This document shows positions 8,991 through 16,627 of a stretch of 38,906 nucleotides of DNA, in pieces. The stretch lies in contig NZ_JAGHRB010000025.1 in NCBI RefSeq assembly GCF_017743995.1, positions 1-38,906 on the forward strand, in the 5' to 3' direction. Positions within the stretch are counted from its first letter, which is position 1; each line of letters starts with the position of its first letter. The notes beneath the pieces are model-generated. The model was not told the origin of the DNA. It was given only the letters and a program-made list of their open reading frames with translations, and did not search any database. The position numbers and the translations under genes are program-made. This stretch comes from Ruegeria sp. R13_0 (lineage in GTDB: Bacteria; Pseudomonadota; Alphaproteobacteria; Rhodobacterales; Rhodobacteraceae).

Positions 8991-9245
8991 AGTATCTTCG
9001 CTTTTCGTATTTGACTGTTGCCTTTCGCTGCTTTCGACCGGGATACAAGCTAGTAGCTCTTTTGTTTCAACGTTTTCGAAGCCAATCAGCGTTACAACCT
9101 CGGTCCTCGAGCGGCCAGTCAACATCCGGTAGGCCGCTCAACAAAGCCCGGGCTCCAACATAGTCGCTGACCTGACCACTATTCACTCGAAGATGCCTTT
9201 CTCGCCCCAACGTTTCCACCGACTGTAGAGCGTTCTTTGATTGTG
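8991..9245 (-). mobile_element. IS5-family transposase remnant, right copy flanking rml
   Basis: Read on the minus strand, the segment begins with an N-terminal piece, RTLYSRWKRWGEKGIFE then a stop (about 9240-9185). After a frame change and loss of the catalytic middle it resumes GQVSDYVGARALLSGLPDVD, WPLEDRGCNADWLRKR. This follows IS5-family transposases (pattern KTLYNRWKRW..KGIF and GQVSDY.GA..LL). The part at 8991-9176 is an inverted, roughly 87% identical repeat of 5339-5526, and both end in the same bases on the side facing rml. This copy keeps the Arg of DRG that is a stop in the left copy, so the two decayed separately. Confidence 0.75.
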
Positions 9246-9439
9246 GCCTTGTCAAGCGTGGGAGGATGATGTCCGTCCGAGGTAGTGGTTCTCTTCGAGG
9301 TCGCATTGAGCGCCTCATGATGGTTTTGGTGGCGAATCGTCTCCAATGTTTTGTGCGGTGTATCGCACCTAACCATCCCATACTCTACAGCGAGATCGAC
9401 CAACCTCCGTCCCGTCGGAGCCGCGCTCCCCGCTTCAAT

Positions 9440-9600
9440 AGTGCTAACTCAGATTAGGAGGTGGCCTCCTATGTCCATTGATAGTCGGTTTCGTTTTTTT
9501 ACAACTCCAGCATGATCACGACGATTTTGCGAGCCGTCGCAGCTTCCGCAAGGCGCCGTCCGGCCAGTCGCACGGCCCAGCTCTTCAGCCGCGAGAAACG
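9440..9600 (-). mobile_element. IS110-family transposase C-terminal remnant
   Basis: The minus strand encodes VKRFSRLKSWAVRLAGRR, LAEAATARKIVVIMLEL, a stop, and KNETDYQWT. This tracks the end of IS110-family transposases (pattern LKAWGLR.A.RRG..KA.VA.ARKLAVI.HRMW.DGT.F), with the Trp-type codon before the last piece turned into a stop. No N-terminal RuvC-like domain is recognisable upstream. A relic only. Confidence 0.55.
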
Positions 9601-10168
9601 TTTCACTTGGTGGATCACGCAGCGCGGCGGAAATCTATGCATCATACCCCTCGCCAGCAAGCAAAATCATTCGGCGATCAAGATATCATCGGTTTGTTAA
9701 GACCTATGGAAAGGGATAAGGTTGAGCTGCCACCATAAGACCAATAGTGAAGGTGAAAGTGAATTCCTGTCTGCAAGCCTTCGAAAACACGATGTAAAAA
9801 ACTACCGGCCACTCAAACTAACCAACCAGACTGCCTGTGCAATCCGCCAGAGGTGGAGGTCAATGATGGGAAAAACCTCGGTCTATTCGGTCTATGTTGT
9901 GACACATATATGAGCTTGGCGAGAGGCAATCCCGCATCGAATGGCAAACGGCGGCTTCCAGTCCGCTTTTGAAACCATGATAACTTCGGTTTGGGCTTTC
10001 GCCTCCAACGCCTGAACTAGCAACAAATTTTGACCATCCCGTGTAAGCGGGGTAATCTTTTCGTGCCAAAAAATTCTTAAATGCTACGGAGGTCCCATCT
10101 TGCTGCTCGCACAGGAACAGACCCTACCAATAACAAAGGGTAATCAAGTGACACAAGTCGTTGTCCGA
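9601..10168. other. Intergenic region between IS debris and parS
   Basis: Several short frames are open (for example 9722-9913 plus and 9860-10069 minus), but none shows a domain, a ribosome-binding site or neighbours that would support it. I see nothing else until the parS-like palindrome at 10169. Confidence 0.35.
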
Positions 10169-10186
10169 TGTTTCGCGCGCGAAACA
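10169..10186. promoter_or_regulatory. Candidate parS centromere site, distal copy
   Basis: The sequence TGTTTCGCGCGCGAAACA is an 18-bp perfect palindrome (20 bp counting the flanking A and T at 10168 and 10187). It is identical to the palindrome between parA and parB at 12430-12447 and has the TGTTTC...GAAACA frame of known ParB-binding parS sites. It sits about 280 bp upstream of the sulfotransferase gene and 1.16 kb beyond the end of parB, outside any gene. Two identical copies near a par operon make a centromere role much more likely than chance. Confidence 0.75.
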
Positions 10187-10465
10187 TTGGCTCGGACCCC
10201 CAATCAGTTTCGAAGCTCGGTATGAAGTGCATAGGTCTTGCCAAATAGCACCAGAATTCTGCCATCTATGGGCAGTGTTGAAGAAAAGCAATCAATGAGT
10301 TCACTTGTATGAGTAAAGTAAAAGGTTTTCTATTTGACCCCCTTTAACAATATAGAAAACCAACATTCTTACTGGAATATTGATCTGCTTCGTCACACCG
10401 GTAGCGTCGACGCCATAAGAACAAGTAAGAGTTCAAAAATATCAAACTTCTAGTAGTACTTAGTT

Positions 10466-11317
10466 ATGGCAAAAAATTTCATTATCCTATTTACAGCACG
10501 CGAAGGCAGCACGGCTATTGTCGACGCCCTGAGCAGACACCCTGATATTTCGGTCCCAATACTTGAGGAACTGGATAAATTCTGGATAAAGCATTTTTAT
10601 GATGATATTGACGTTGTCCGTGAAATAGACAGCATTTTTAGCTGTAACGATTTTCGCCTTGGGGATGACTGGGCGTTTCGCAATTACGTTTCAGACAATA
10701 AGAGAGGCAAAGACGTTGCATCTATCGGGTTCAAATGGCGCCCGCACGGGAAGATAGCCCAGGTTGCGCGAATGATGCAGAAGCGGAACGTGGTCCTTTT
10801 CGTACTGTTTAGGAGCGATTTCGACGAACTCTGCGCCAGTCTGTATGTTGGTCAGACTTTGGCTGCAGGTGACGACGGTAGCCAACATACCCAATTCAGA
10901 TTCGCGCGAATGTCAGATGAAGAAAAGACAGCTTTTCGTGAAGAGCTTGAAGGCCAAGTAGTTTATGCCCGCTTCCGACCGATATTTTACATAATGGTCC
11001 GGCGGGTACTGCGCGCATTACAGCTCCGCCTTATTGCCGGGAAACTTTGTCGATCAGGTATCCACGTACGTGCGCTCTACTACGAGGACTTCCTGCAATC
11101 CCCTGACCGCTTCTTCGCCAAAATCTGCCATGAGCTGCAAATTGCGTCTGTTGGGGCAGAAAGTCTGATCAAAGGACAGAAAATGCAAAAAACCACTAGA
11201 ATTCCTGCGACAAAAAGGATTTCAGGATTCAGCCGTATTCAAAAAAACCCTCTGAGCAAACTTATGCGCCTGACCTATACTTGGACCATATCGCGAATAA
11301 AGCCTGCTGGCAGTTGA
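10466..11317 (+). CDS. Sulfotransferase-family protein
   Basis: This 283-residue protein begins KNFIILFTAREGSTAIVDAL, the 5'-phosphosulfate (PAPS) loop of sulfotransferases in the variant with Arg-x-Gly-Ser-Thr. Near residues 110-122 VLFVLFRSDFDEL corresponds to the 3'-phosphate site (Arg, Ser), and ALYYEDFLQSPDRFF near residue 205 is the conserved C-terminal block. It probably transfers sulfate from PAPS to a polysaccharide, lipid or small molecule in the cytoplasm. ATG 10466 is the only good start, though no clear Shine-Dalgarno sequence precedes it. It stands alone and converges on parB, whose stop is 28 nt away. Lower-GC flanks and the adjacent IS debris suggest it was acquired. Confidence 0.75.
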   Translation: MAKNFIILFTAREGSTAIVDALSRHPDISVPILEELDKFWIKHFYDDIDVVREIDSIFSCNDFRLGDDWAFRNYVSDNKRGKDVASIGFKWRPHGKIAQVARMMQKRNVVLFVLFRSDFDELCASLYVGQTLAAGDDGSQHTQFRFARMSDEEKTAFREELEGQVVYARFRPIFYIMVRRVLRALQLRLIAGKLCRSGIHVRALYYEDFLQSPDRFFAKICHELQIASVGAESLIKGQKMQKTTRIPATKRISGFSRIQKNPLSKLMRLTYTWTISRIKPAGS

Positions 11318-11345
11318 CCCGGTACTGAGCGGGACGCAAAGTGCA

Positions 11346-12350
11346 TCAGACCTGTTCCGCCAACCATATTTTCAGCCGCTTTTGCAACGTATCGCTCATA
11401 CCCGTCAGCATCACGGTTTCGCCGCTAGCGGACCAAGTCAGGGTGAAAGGGCCAATGGTCTCTTTTTCAGGCGTAGGCGGTTCTTGGGCCTGTTCGCCCC
11501 CTGGCCCTGCCCGGCTTAACCCGCTCAGTAGCGCGGCCTCAGCCTCGGCTGTATCCGGCTGCGCCTTATTCAGTTCCCGCGCGATGCGCACACCCAAAGC
11601 CGGGTCGCCCTTCAATGCTTTCGACAGGCTCAGCCCCAGCCGCTCGGGAATTGCGGCGGCAAAGCGCAGGTGGTCGTCAAGCGCGTGGTAGATGGTGATG
11701 AACGACCCGATCTTGGAACGTTTCGCCCGGCTGACCGAAGCGAATAATCCGCGCAAGGCTGACGCTTCGTCTGGATAGACCCCCTGCTCTGCCGCACGCG
11801 CAGCGATACGGGCGCGCTCATAATAAGACAACCCAACCCGGATTTCGTTTTCCTCAACCATCGCCAGATATGCGTCCGAGGCGCTCTCTGGACGTCTCAG
11901 CAGCGCCTGGACGGTGGCGAAACGGTCTTCTCCGGTTTCCGCGTGCAACGCCTTCAGCGCTGTCAGGCGGCGCCAGCCAGAAATCAGGCCGAACCGATCT
12001 TCGGCCAGCTGGACCAATTCAATCGGGGTTTGCTGGCCACGGGCGCGGATGCTTTCGACCAGGGCCGACATCTCTTCCCCATCCACTGCAATCCGGTCGC
12101 GCACAAGATGGGCCTCCTCGATGGCCATCAGCGGTATCTGCTGCACCAACCGGCCCTCGGCCCGCGCGGTTCGGATCTCAGCACTCAGATCGTCAACGGC
12201 AGCCTGCAGCGCCGTATCACCAGCCACTTGCGCGATAGGGGGCGCAGATTGAACGGGCGGGAACATGGATTTCGTTTCCGGTGTGATGTCGGGGGTTCCG
12301 GAAGACTGGAAGTCGGCGCGGGCAGGGGTCAGTCGTTTGCGTTTTGCCAT
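11346..12350 (-). CDS. parB: ParB-family plasmid partition protein
   Basis: ParB binds parS and loads as a clamp onto nearby DNA, so that ParA can separate plasmid copies. The 334-residue protein has the ParB/Srx N-domain (IPLMAIEEAHLVRDRIAVDG, then ALVESIRARGQQTPIELV and GLISGWRRLTALKAL, the CTP-binding-type segment near residues 110-130). It then has the HTH region ENEIRVGLSYYERARIAARA and SRAKRSKIGSFITIYHALDD near 170-235, and a C-terminal dimerisation part. A strong AAGGAGGA lies 6 nt before ATG 12350. It is downstream of parA in the same orientation, separated by 119 nt that hold a parS palindrome, which allows autoregulation. Confidence 0.92.
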   Translation of the reverse strand: MAKRKRLTPARADFQSSGTPDITPETKSMFPPVQSAPPIAQVAGDTALQAAVDDLSAEIRTARAEGRLVQQIPLMAIEEAHLVRDRIAVDGEEMSALVESIRARGQQTPIELVQLAEDRFGLISGWRRLTALKALHAETGEDRFATVQALLRRPESASDAYLAMVEENEIRVGLSYYERARIAARAAEQGVYPDEASALRGLFASVSRAKRSKIGSFITIYHALDDHLRFAAAIPERLGLSLSKALKGDPALGVRIARELNKAQPDTAEAEAALLSGLSRAGPGGEQAQEPPTPEKETIGPFTLTWSASGETVMLTGMSDTLQKRLKIWLAEQV

Positions 12351-12429
12351 GTCAAATCCTCCTTATCTGCCGTTCATAGACTCTGTTGCATGTCGTCCGA
12401 CCACCGATCCGTACGGTGTGCGTGGCAGG

Positions 12430-12447
12430 TGTTTCGCGCGCGAAACA
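12430..12447. promoter_or_regulatory. Candidate parS site between parA and parB
   Basis: TGTTTCGCGCGCGAAACA is an 18-bp perfect palindrome and an exact match to 10169-10186. It lies in the 119-nt gap between the parA stop (12470) and the parB start (12350). This is a usual place for parS in alphaproteobacterial replicons. ParB binding here could also regulate parB transcription. Confidence 0.8.
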
Positions 12448-12469
12448 TTCATCAGGCAGGGCAGGGGGG

Positions 12470-13876
12470 TCATACCGCCACCTCGGGCTGCTCTTCAGCG
12501 ATCCGGGCCAGCTCCTCGCGCCGCCAGATACCCAGAACCAACCTCTTGAAGGCGGCATAGGTTTCGTCGAAGGTCTCGCGGCCCCGTGCATAGGTCTCGC
12601 GGTTGAAATCGCGATAGTCCGCCTCGTAGATCCCGTTCACCTGTTCCCCGGCCTGACCGATCAGTGCGGTAAACTCCTGCCGGTGGGGCGACAGAGCGCT
12701 GCCCAGATAGGATTGCATCAAACCAGCCAGCTCTGCCTGCTGGGTACCGTCATAACGCGTGATAACGGTGCGCACCGCGTCCCATTCAAAGGCCATCTCT
12801 TCGCGTCCCAGGGCACGGGCGGCCATGTTTTCCCCCTCCTCGATCGACTGAAAGGTCGAATGCAGCATGTCAAAGAACCGCCCCGTGGAATCGAACTCCA
12901 GGAACGAAGCCCCCATCGGGACCAACAAGATATCGGCCGCAGCCAGCCCGTTGATTGTCAGATAGCCAAGGGCAGGGGGAGTATCGAGGAAGATCAGATC
13001 GTAGTCGTCCAGAACACCATCCGCCTCAAGCGTTTCAGTCAGAGCATCCCACAGCTTCCAGCCGCGGGCCTGCATCCGCCAGACTGGGATTTGGAACTCG
13101 GCCCAGTAGAGGTTCAGCTGCGCCCCGATCAGATCAATATTGGGCCAGTGTGTTTTCTGGATAAGGGCGCTGGCACGCGTATCGAGCGCCTCCATCAGCG
13201 TGTCGTCGATCGGGTGGGGCGTCTCACCTCGGTCCAGACGTCCCTGATTTTCACGGCGCAGATATCCGGCATAGTGACGTGCCAGCAGGGGAAACACGGT
13301 CTGCCATTCATCAGTGACCTTGCCACCGAAGATCGATGTCATGGATCCCTGGCTGTCCAGATCAATCACCAGAACCTTGTAGCCATCCAGTGCCGCTGAC
13401 ATCGCTAGATGCGCGCAGGTCGAGGTCTTGCCAACGCCGCCTTTGAAGTTGGCAACCGAAACAAGCTTGGCAGGTAGACCCTCGGGCCGATAAGGGCGGT
13501 ACTCTTTTGCTTTCGATCCTTCTGAAGCAAAATGAGTGCGCAGCCGCAGCACCTCATCCAAGGTGAACCATTTGGCGCCGCCTTCGGATTCTGATCGCCC
13601 CTGGGGCAGATCCGGGTTGGCTTTCAGGACCCGACGGAAATGGGGTGCCGCAACCGGGATCAGGTAACGGGTGATTTCCCAGGTGGAAAACAAGCGTAAC
13701 TGTCGTGTTTCTCCATCTTCCAATCCCCGACTCGCTAGGTCTTCGCGCCCCTGAGAGCAGGCCCCGGCAATAGTTGCAAAACTGGCTGTGGTTGAAGGAT
13801 CCCCCAGTTCGGCAAGGGCGGTGTCGGGATCAATATTGAAATAGGGTGGAAGCCCGTCTTTCGGAGATAACGCCAT
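12470..13876 (-). CDS. parA: ParA-family partition ATPase
   Basis: ParA is the Walker-type ATPase that moves ParB-parS complexes over the nucleoid. From ATG 13876 the protein has 468 residues. An N-terminal region of about 130 residues includes a MerR-like helix-turn-helix stretch (EGGAKWFTLDEVLRLRTHFA). The deviant Walker A loop VANFKGGVGKTSTCAHLA is at about residues 141-158, followed by VLVIDLDSQGSMTS (Walker A') and DLIFLDTPPALGYLT (Walker B). Upstream in-frame ATGs at 13909 and 13951 are possible starts, but none has a clear ribosome-binding site; 13876 has AGAAG close by. It diverges from repA, with the iteron origin between the two, and is the long ParA type common on RepA-family replicons. 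Confidence 0.93.
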   Translation of the reverse strand: MALSPKDGLPPYFNIDPDTALAELGDPSTTASFATIAGACSQGREDLASRGLEDGETRQLRLFSTWEITRYLIPVAAPHFRRVLKANPDLPQGRSESEGGAKWFTLDEVLRLRTHFASEGSKAKEYRPYRPEGLPAKLVSVANFKGGVGKTSTCAHLAMSAALDGYKVLVIDLDSQGSMTSIFGGKVTDEWQTVFPLLARHYAGYLRRENQGRLDRGETPHPIDDTLMEALDTRASALIQKTHWPNIDLIGAQLNLYWAEFQIPVWRMQARGWKLWDALTETLEADGVLDDYDLIFLDTPPALGYLTINGLAAADILLVPMGASFLEFDSTGRFFDMLHSTFQSIEEGENMAARALGREEMAFEWDAVRTVITRYDGTQQAELAGLMQSYLGSALSPHRQEFTALIGQAGEQVNGIYEADYRDFNRETYARGRETFDETYAAFKRLVLGIWRREELARIAEEQPEVAV

Positions 13877-13959
13877 GTTCTTCTGCTCGATATGCTGTGT
13901 TTTCACCATAGTATCACAAAACATGACATATGGAAGAACTAACGGCATCAACCGATATT

Positions 13960-14100
13960 TTCTAAGTAAATCAAGGGGCTGGAAGTGTAGAAATCCGTAG
14001 GTTTTAGGCCTTGTCGAATTTTTTTTAGTTAGAATATGGTTATTTATTAGTTACGGTATAGACGTCAGTAACATAAAGTGTTGAAAAACAATGTATTTTA
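13960..14100. other. AT-rich segment, probable DNA-unwinding element
   Basis: This stretch is strikingly AT-rich compared with the coding DNA on both sides (T-runs near 14019-14027, then TTAGTTAGAATATGG and TTATTTATTAG). It is immediately next to the iterons. That is the expected position of the melting region of an iteron origin. Function is inferred from position and composition. Confidence 0.55.
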
Positions 14101-14120
14101 GCGGCTCTTTTGAGACAGAG

Positions 14121-14183
14121 TGAATCTGAACCCACGATCAAGTGACTCTGATCCCACGTTGTCCTGACTCTGAACCCACGATC
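14121..14183 (+). repeat. Three 22-bp-spaced iterons of the replication origin
   Basis: Three near-identical 19-bp units start at 14121, 14143 and 14165, spaced exactly 22 bp (two helical turns). The consensus is TGACTCTGAACCCACGATC; unit 1 has TGAATC, and unit 2 has GATCC and GTTG variations. They lie between parA and repA, directly upstream of repA. Such direct repeats are the binding sites of RepA-type initiators, so this should be oriV and probably also the repA autoregulatory site. Confidence 0.85.
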
Positions 14184-14200
14184 CGATGCTTTACCCGGTC

Positions 14201-14209
14201 TGTGGATAA
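14201..14209 (-). promoter_or_regulatory. Perfect DnaA box
   Basis: TGTGGATAA is the exact reverse complement of the consensus DnaA box TTATCCACA. It lies 18 bp after the third iteron and about 95 bp before the repA start. This is a common arrangement in iteron plasmids, where host DnaA helps RepA open the origin. Confidence 0.8.
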
Positions 14210-14304
14210 CTTTAGGGTAAGCGTCAATAAAACCACGAAAAAAGATTCGGGCAGATCAGGGGCAGAGGTATGGGCTGGGACGTTTCAGTTCTGAGTGATT
14301 TTTC

Positions 14305-15327
14305 ATGAGCGTGGATATCCCTGCCGGGGCAGGGGGGCTGTTGCCCGAGAGGCATCCGACAGCGGATTTCTTTGTTTGCGATATCTTCGATGCGCTGCCC
14401 AAGACGGACATGGGATCAATGGAGCATCCGATGTTCTCGCTGTCCACACGCCCGGATCGGCGCATCCTGAACTATGAGCATAACGGGGTCGAGATCACCG
14501 TCACACCCTCGGTCCGGGGGCTGGCGACGATCCACGACAAGGACATCCTGATCTTCTGCATCAGTCAGTTGATGGCTGCGATCAACGCAGGCCGCGCCGT
14601 CAGTCGGGTGTTGCACCTCAAGGCGCACGATCTGCTGGTGGCAACTAACCGGGAAACCTCGGGCGATGGCTACAAGCGGCTGCGCGAAGCCTTTGAACGG
14701 CTGGCCGGTACTCGCATCACCACCAACATGGTCACCGGTGGGGTTGAGACGACCACAGGCTTCGGCTTGATCGAAAGCTGGGAGATCGTGCGCCACACGC
14801 GGGCAGGGCGGATGGTCAGCGTTTCGGTCAAATTGTCGGATTGGCTGTTCCGGGCGGTGCTGGCGAAATCGGTGCTGACGCTCAGCCGCGACTACTTCCG
14901 CTTGCGCAAACCGCTGGAGCGGCGCATCTACGAGCTGGCGCGTAAGCACTGTGGCCGCCAGCCCGACTGGCGGGTGTCGGTCGAAACGCTGCTGAAGAAA
15001 TCCGGTTCAGCCTCACCGCGCCGGGTGTTTCGTAAGATGCTGCGCGACATGATCGCCGCCGATCATCTGCCCGACTATCACCTGGAAGAGGAACCGGGGG
15101 ATATCATCCGTGTCAGCCGCCGGGATGTGGTGGTCGAACCGGGGCAGGGCCTGATCCTGAAACCCGAGACTTTGGAGACCGCTCGCACCCAGGCCCCCGG
15201 CTGGGACGTCTACGCGCTGGAGGCCGAGTGGCAGGCGGTTTGGGTCAACTCGGGCCGCAAACCTCTACGCAGCCCCGACAGGGCATTTCTGGGTTGGGTG
15301 GCGAAACAGGTGTTACCAAATAGTTGA
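14305..15327 (+). CDS. repA: RepA replication initiator (RPA family)
   Basis: This 340-residue protein is the plasmid initiator. HPTADFFVCDIFDALPKTD leads into a family-typical core: HPMFSLSTRPDRRILNYEHN, GLATIHDKDILIFCISQLMA and VLHLKAHDLLVATNRET. The winged-helix part around residues 115-260 includes YKRLREAFERLAGTRITTN, SRDYFRLRKPLERRIYELAR and PRRVFRKMLRDMIAADHLPD. It should bind the three iterons just upstream. The ATG at 14305 has only a weak purine stretch before it (CTGAGTGA), which may help keep copy number low. It diverges from parAB, as in RepA-type roseobacter plasmids. Its similarity to the RepA-I subgroup is inferred from the linked rhamnose operon, not measured. Confidence 0.92.
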   Translation: MSVDIPAGAGGLLPERHPTADFFVCDIFDALPKTDMGSMEHPMFSLSTRPDRRILNYEHNGVEITVTPSVRGLATIHDKDILIFCISQLMAAINAGRAVSRVLHLKAHDLLVATNRETSGDGYKRLREAFERLAGTRITTNMVTGGVETTTGFGLIESWEIVRHTRAGRMVSVSVKLSDWLFRAVLAKSVLTLSRDYFRLRKPLERRIYELARKHCGRQPDWRVSVETLLKKSGSASPRRVFRKMLRDMIAADHLPDYHLEEEPGDIIRVSRRDVVVEPGQGLILKPETLETARTQAPGWDVYALEAEWQAVWVNSGRKPLRSPDRAFLGWVAKQVLPNS

Positions 15328-15371
15328 ATGATGGCCATATAGGATCTTTTGCCGCTAGGACACATAGTCAT

Positions 15372-15396
15372 TCCTTTAGTGTATTCACCTAAAGGA
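15372..15396. repeat. Short hairpin downstream of repA
   Basis: TCCTTTAG (15372-15379) and CTAAAGGA (15389-15396) form a perfect 8-bp stem with a 9-nt loop, 44 bp after the repA stop. No T-run follows, so it would be an imperfect terminator. It may be the repA transcript end or a small protein-binding site. Confidence 0.35.
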
Positions 15397-15476
15397 TGAA
15401 GGAATAACAATCTTGAACGAGGACGCAACGGTGCATGTTTTTTATCTATTCTAACGCTACGGCTTTGCACAAAGAC

Positions 15477-15519
15477 TTTGTCGAGAGCCGAATGTCGCGC
15501 ACTGACTGTGCTCGACAAA
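15477..15519. repeat. 9-bp inverted repeat upstream of GT2 gene
   Basis: TTTGTCGAG (15477-15485) and CTCGACAAA (15511-15519) are perfect inverted repeats separated by 25 nt. They end 56 bp before the ATG of the GT2 gene. The spacing suits an operator for a dimeric regulator or the end of a mobile element; I cannot tell which. Confidence 0.35.
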
Positions 15520-15574
15520 ATTCGCGGGAACCGGTAACAATTGTCAGCCTAAGAACACCAGTGTGGTAGTCAGA

Positions 15575-16537
15575 ATGGCCTCGGTCTCGGTGATCATCCC
15601 GACGAAGAACAACGCGGACACGATCAGAATCGCAATCGAAAGCTGTTTGTCGGATTGCGCGGTGGGCGAGGTCATCGTTGTGGTTCAGCCCTCGCAAGAC
15701 GCAACAAGAGATGTCGCGCTTGGGATCACCGATCCACGTTTGTCTGTGGTTGAGGATGAGGGCCACGGCATTTCGCGCGCGATGAATATTGGAATGACCG
15801 CGTCATCTTGTGCTTATCTCGCAAAGGTCGATGGCGACGACATCGTACCCAAAGGTCGCTTTGATTCGCAGTGCAGGTTCCTCAATACGCATCCCGAGAT
15901 CATGGCAGTTTGCGGCGCTTTCGCTGCCATCGACAATGTGGGTCAACACCTTTCCTCGTTCGCGACAGACCGGGCGGAAGGCGATGTAACAGAACAATAC
16001 CTAGCACAAGAACGCCCTACACACCTCGGTAGCTGGCTCTGCAGACGCGAGGCGTGGGAGGAGGTCGGCGGGTTTCGCGAATGGTTCGTTATTGGCGAGG
16101 ATGTCGACATGGCATTTCGCTTGGCTATCTTGGGCCGTGTCTGGTTCATCCCGGACGTTTCGTATCTGTATCGTATTAGCGAAGGCTCAATCACACGCAC
16201 ACATGCAAAGACGCTCCGCGATTTCTACGATGCGCAATCAAGTCTCTTCGCAAGGCAACGCATTGTCTCAGGAACCGACGATCTGGAACAGCATCAACCG
16301 CCCCCTGTCCCTGTGCTGGATACCGAAGCGCACGAGATTGGCGGTGCTGAGCTCCACGAACAGCAGACCGTCGGATTTCTCGAGGCCCGCGCCTGGAGAG
16401 AGTTTCACGATGGACGGCGGCGTACAGCTTTTCATACAATTATACGAAGTTCTTCCTACGCAAAAGGATGGCGCAAACTGCGTCAAGTACGCAGCCTTTT
16501 GGTCATGATTGCTAAAACCGCGATCGCTCGAAAATGA
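15575..16537 (+). CDS. GT2-family glycosyltransferase
   Basis: This 320-residue GT-A fold enzyme starts MASVSVIIPTKNNADTIR, the GT2 N-terminal strand with the nucleotide-binding Asn. The DxD-type metal site is in AYLAKVDGDDIVPKGRF near residue 90, and WEEVGGFREWFVIGEDVDM near residue 160 gives the catalytic-base region (GEDVD). It probably adds a sugar to a lipid-linked glycan. The ATG at 15575 fits the family start; an in-frame GTG at 15563 would add four residues. The last 90 residues show no clear family feature. It lies 250 bp after repA and tail-to-tail with the acyltransferase gene. Confidence 0.85.
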   Translation: MASVSVIIPTKNNADTIRIAIESCLSDCAVGEVIVVVQPSQDATRDVALGITDPRLSVVEDEGHGISRAMNIGMTASSCAYLAKVDGDDIVPKGRFDSQCRFLNTHPEIMAVCGAFAAIDNVGQHLSSFATDRAEGDVTEQYLAQERPTHLGSWLCRREAWEEVGGFREWFVIGEDVDMAFRLAILGRVWFIPDVSYLYRISEGSITRTHAKTLRDFYDAQSSLFARQRIVSGTDDLEQHQPPPVPVLDTEAHEIGGAELHEQQTVGFLEARAWREFHDGRRRTAFHTIIRSSSYAKGWRKLRQVRSLLVMIAKTAIARK

Positions 16538-16627
16538 TCATGCCTTCTTCCGACTGAACGTTGCCTCCTGAGTGGAAATGTTGAAGGATACGCTAACAAT
16601 CAAATTGGACCAGTCATATGATGCTGC

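Noticed and set aside
12386..13399. 337-codon plus-strand frame opposite parA
   Set aside because: Antisense to a clearly recognised ParA ATPase; the translation shows no known fold and would run through the parS palindrome.
14121..14183. Possibility that the three direct repeats are a CRISPR array
   Set aside because: Units are 19 bp with 3-bp gaps, no spacers, no cas genes, and they sit between parA and repA; an iteron origin explains them.
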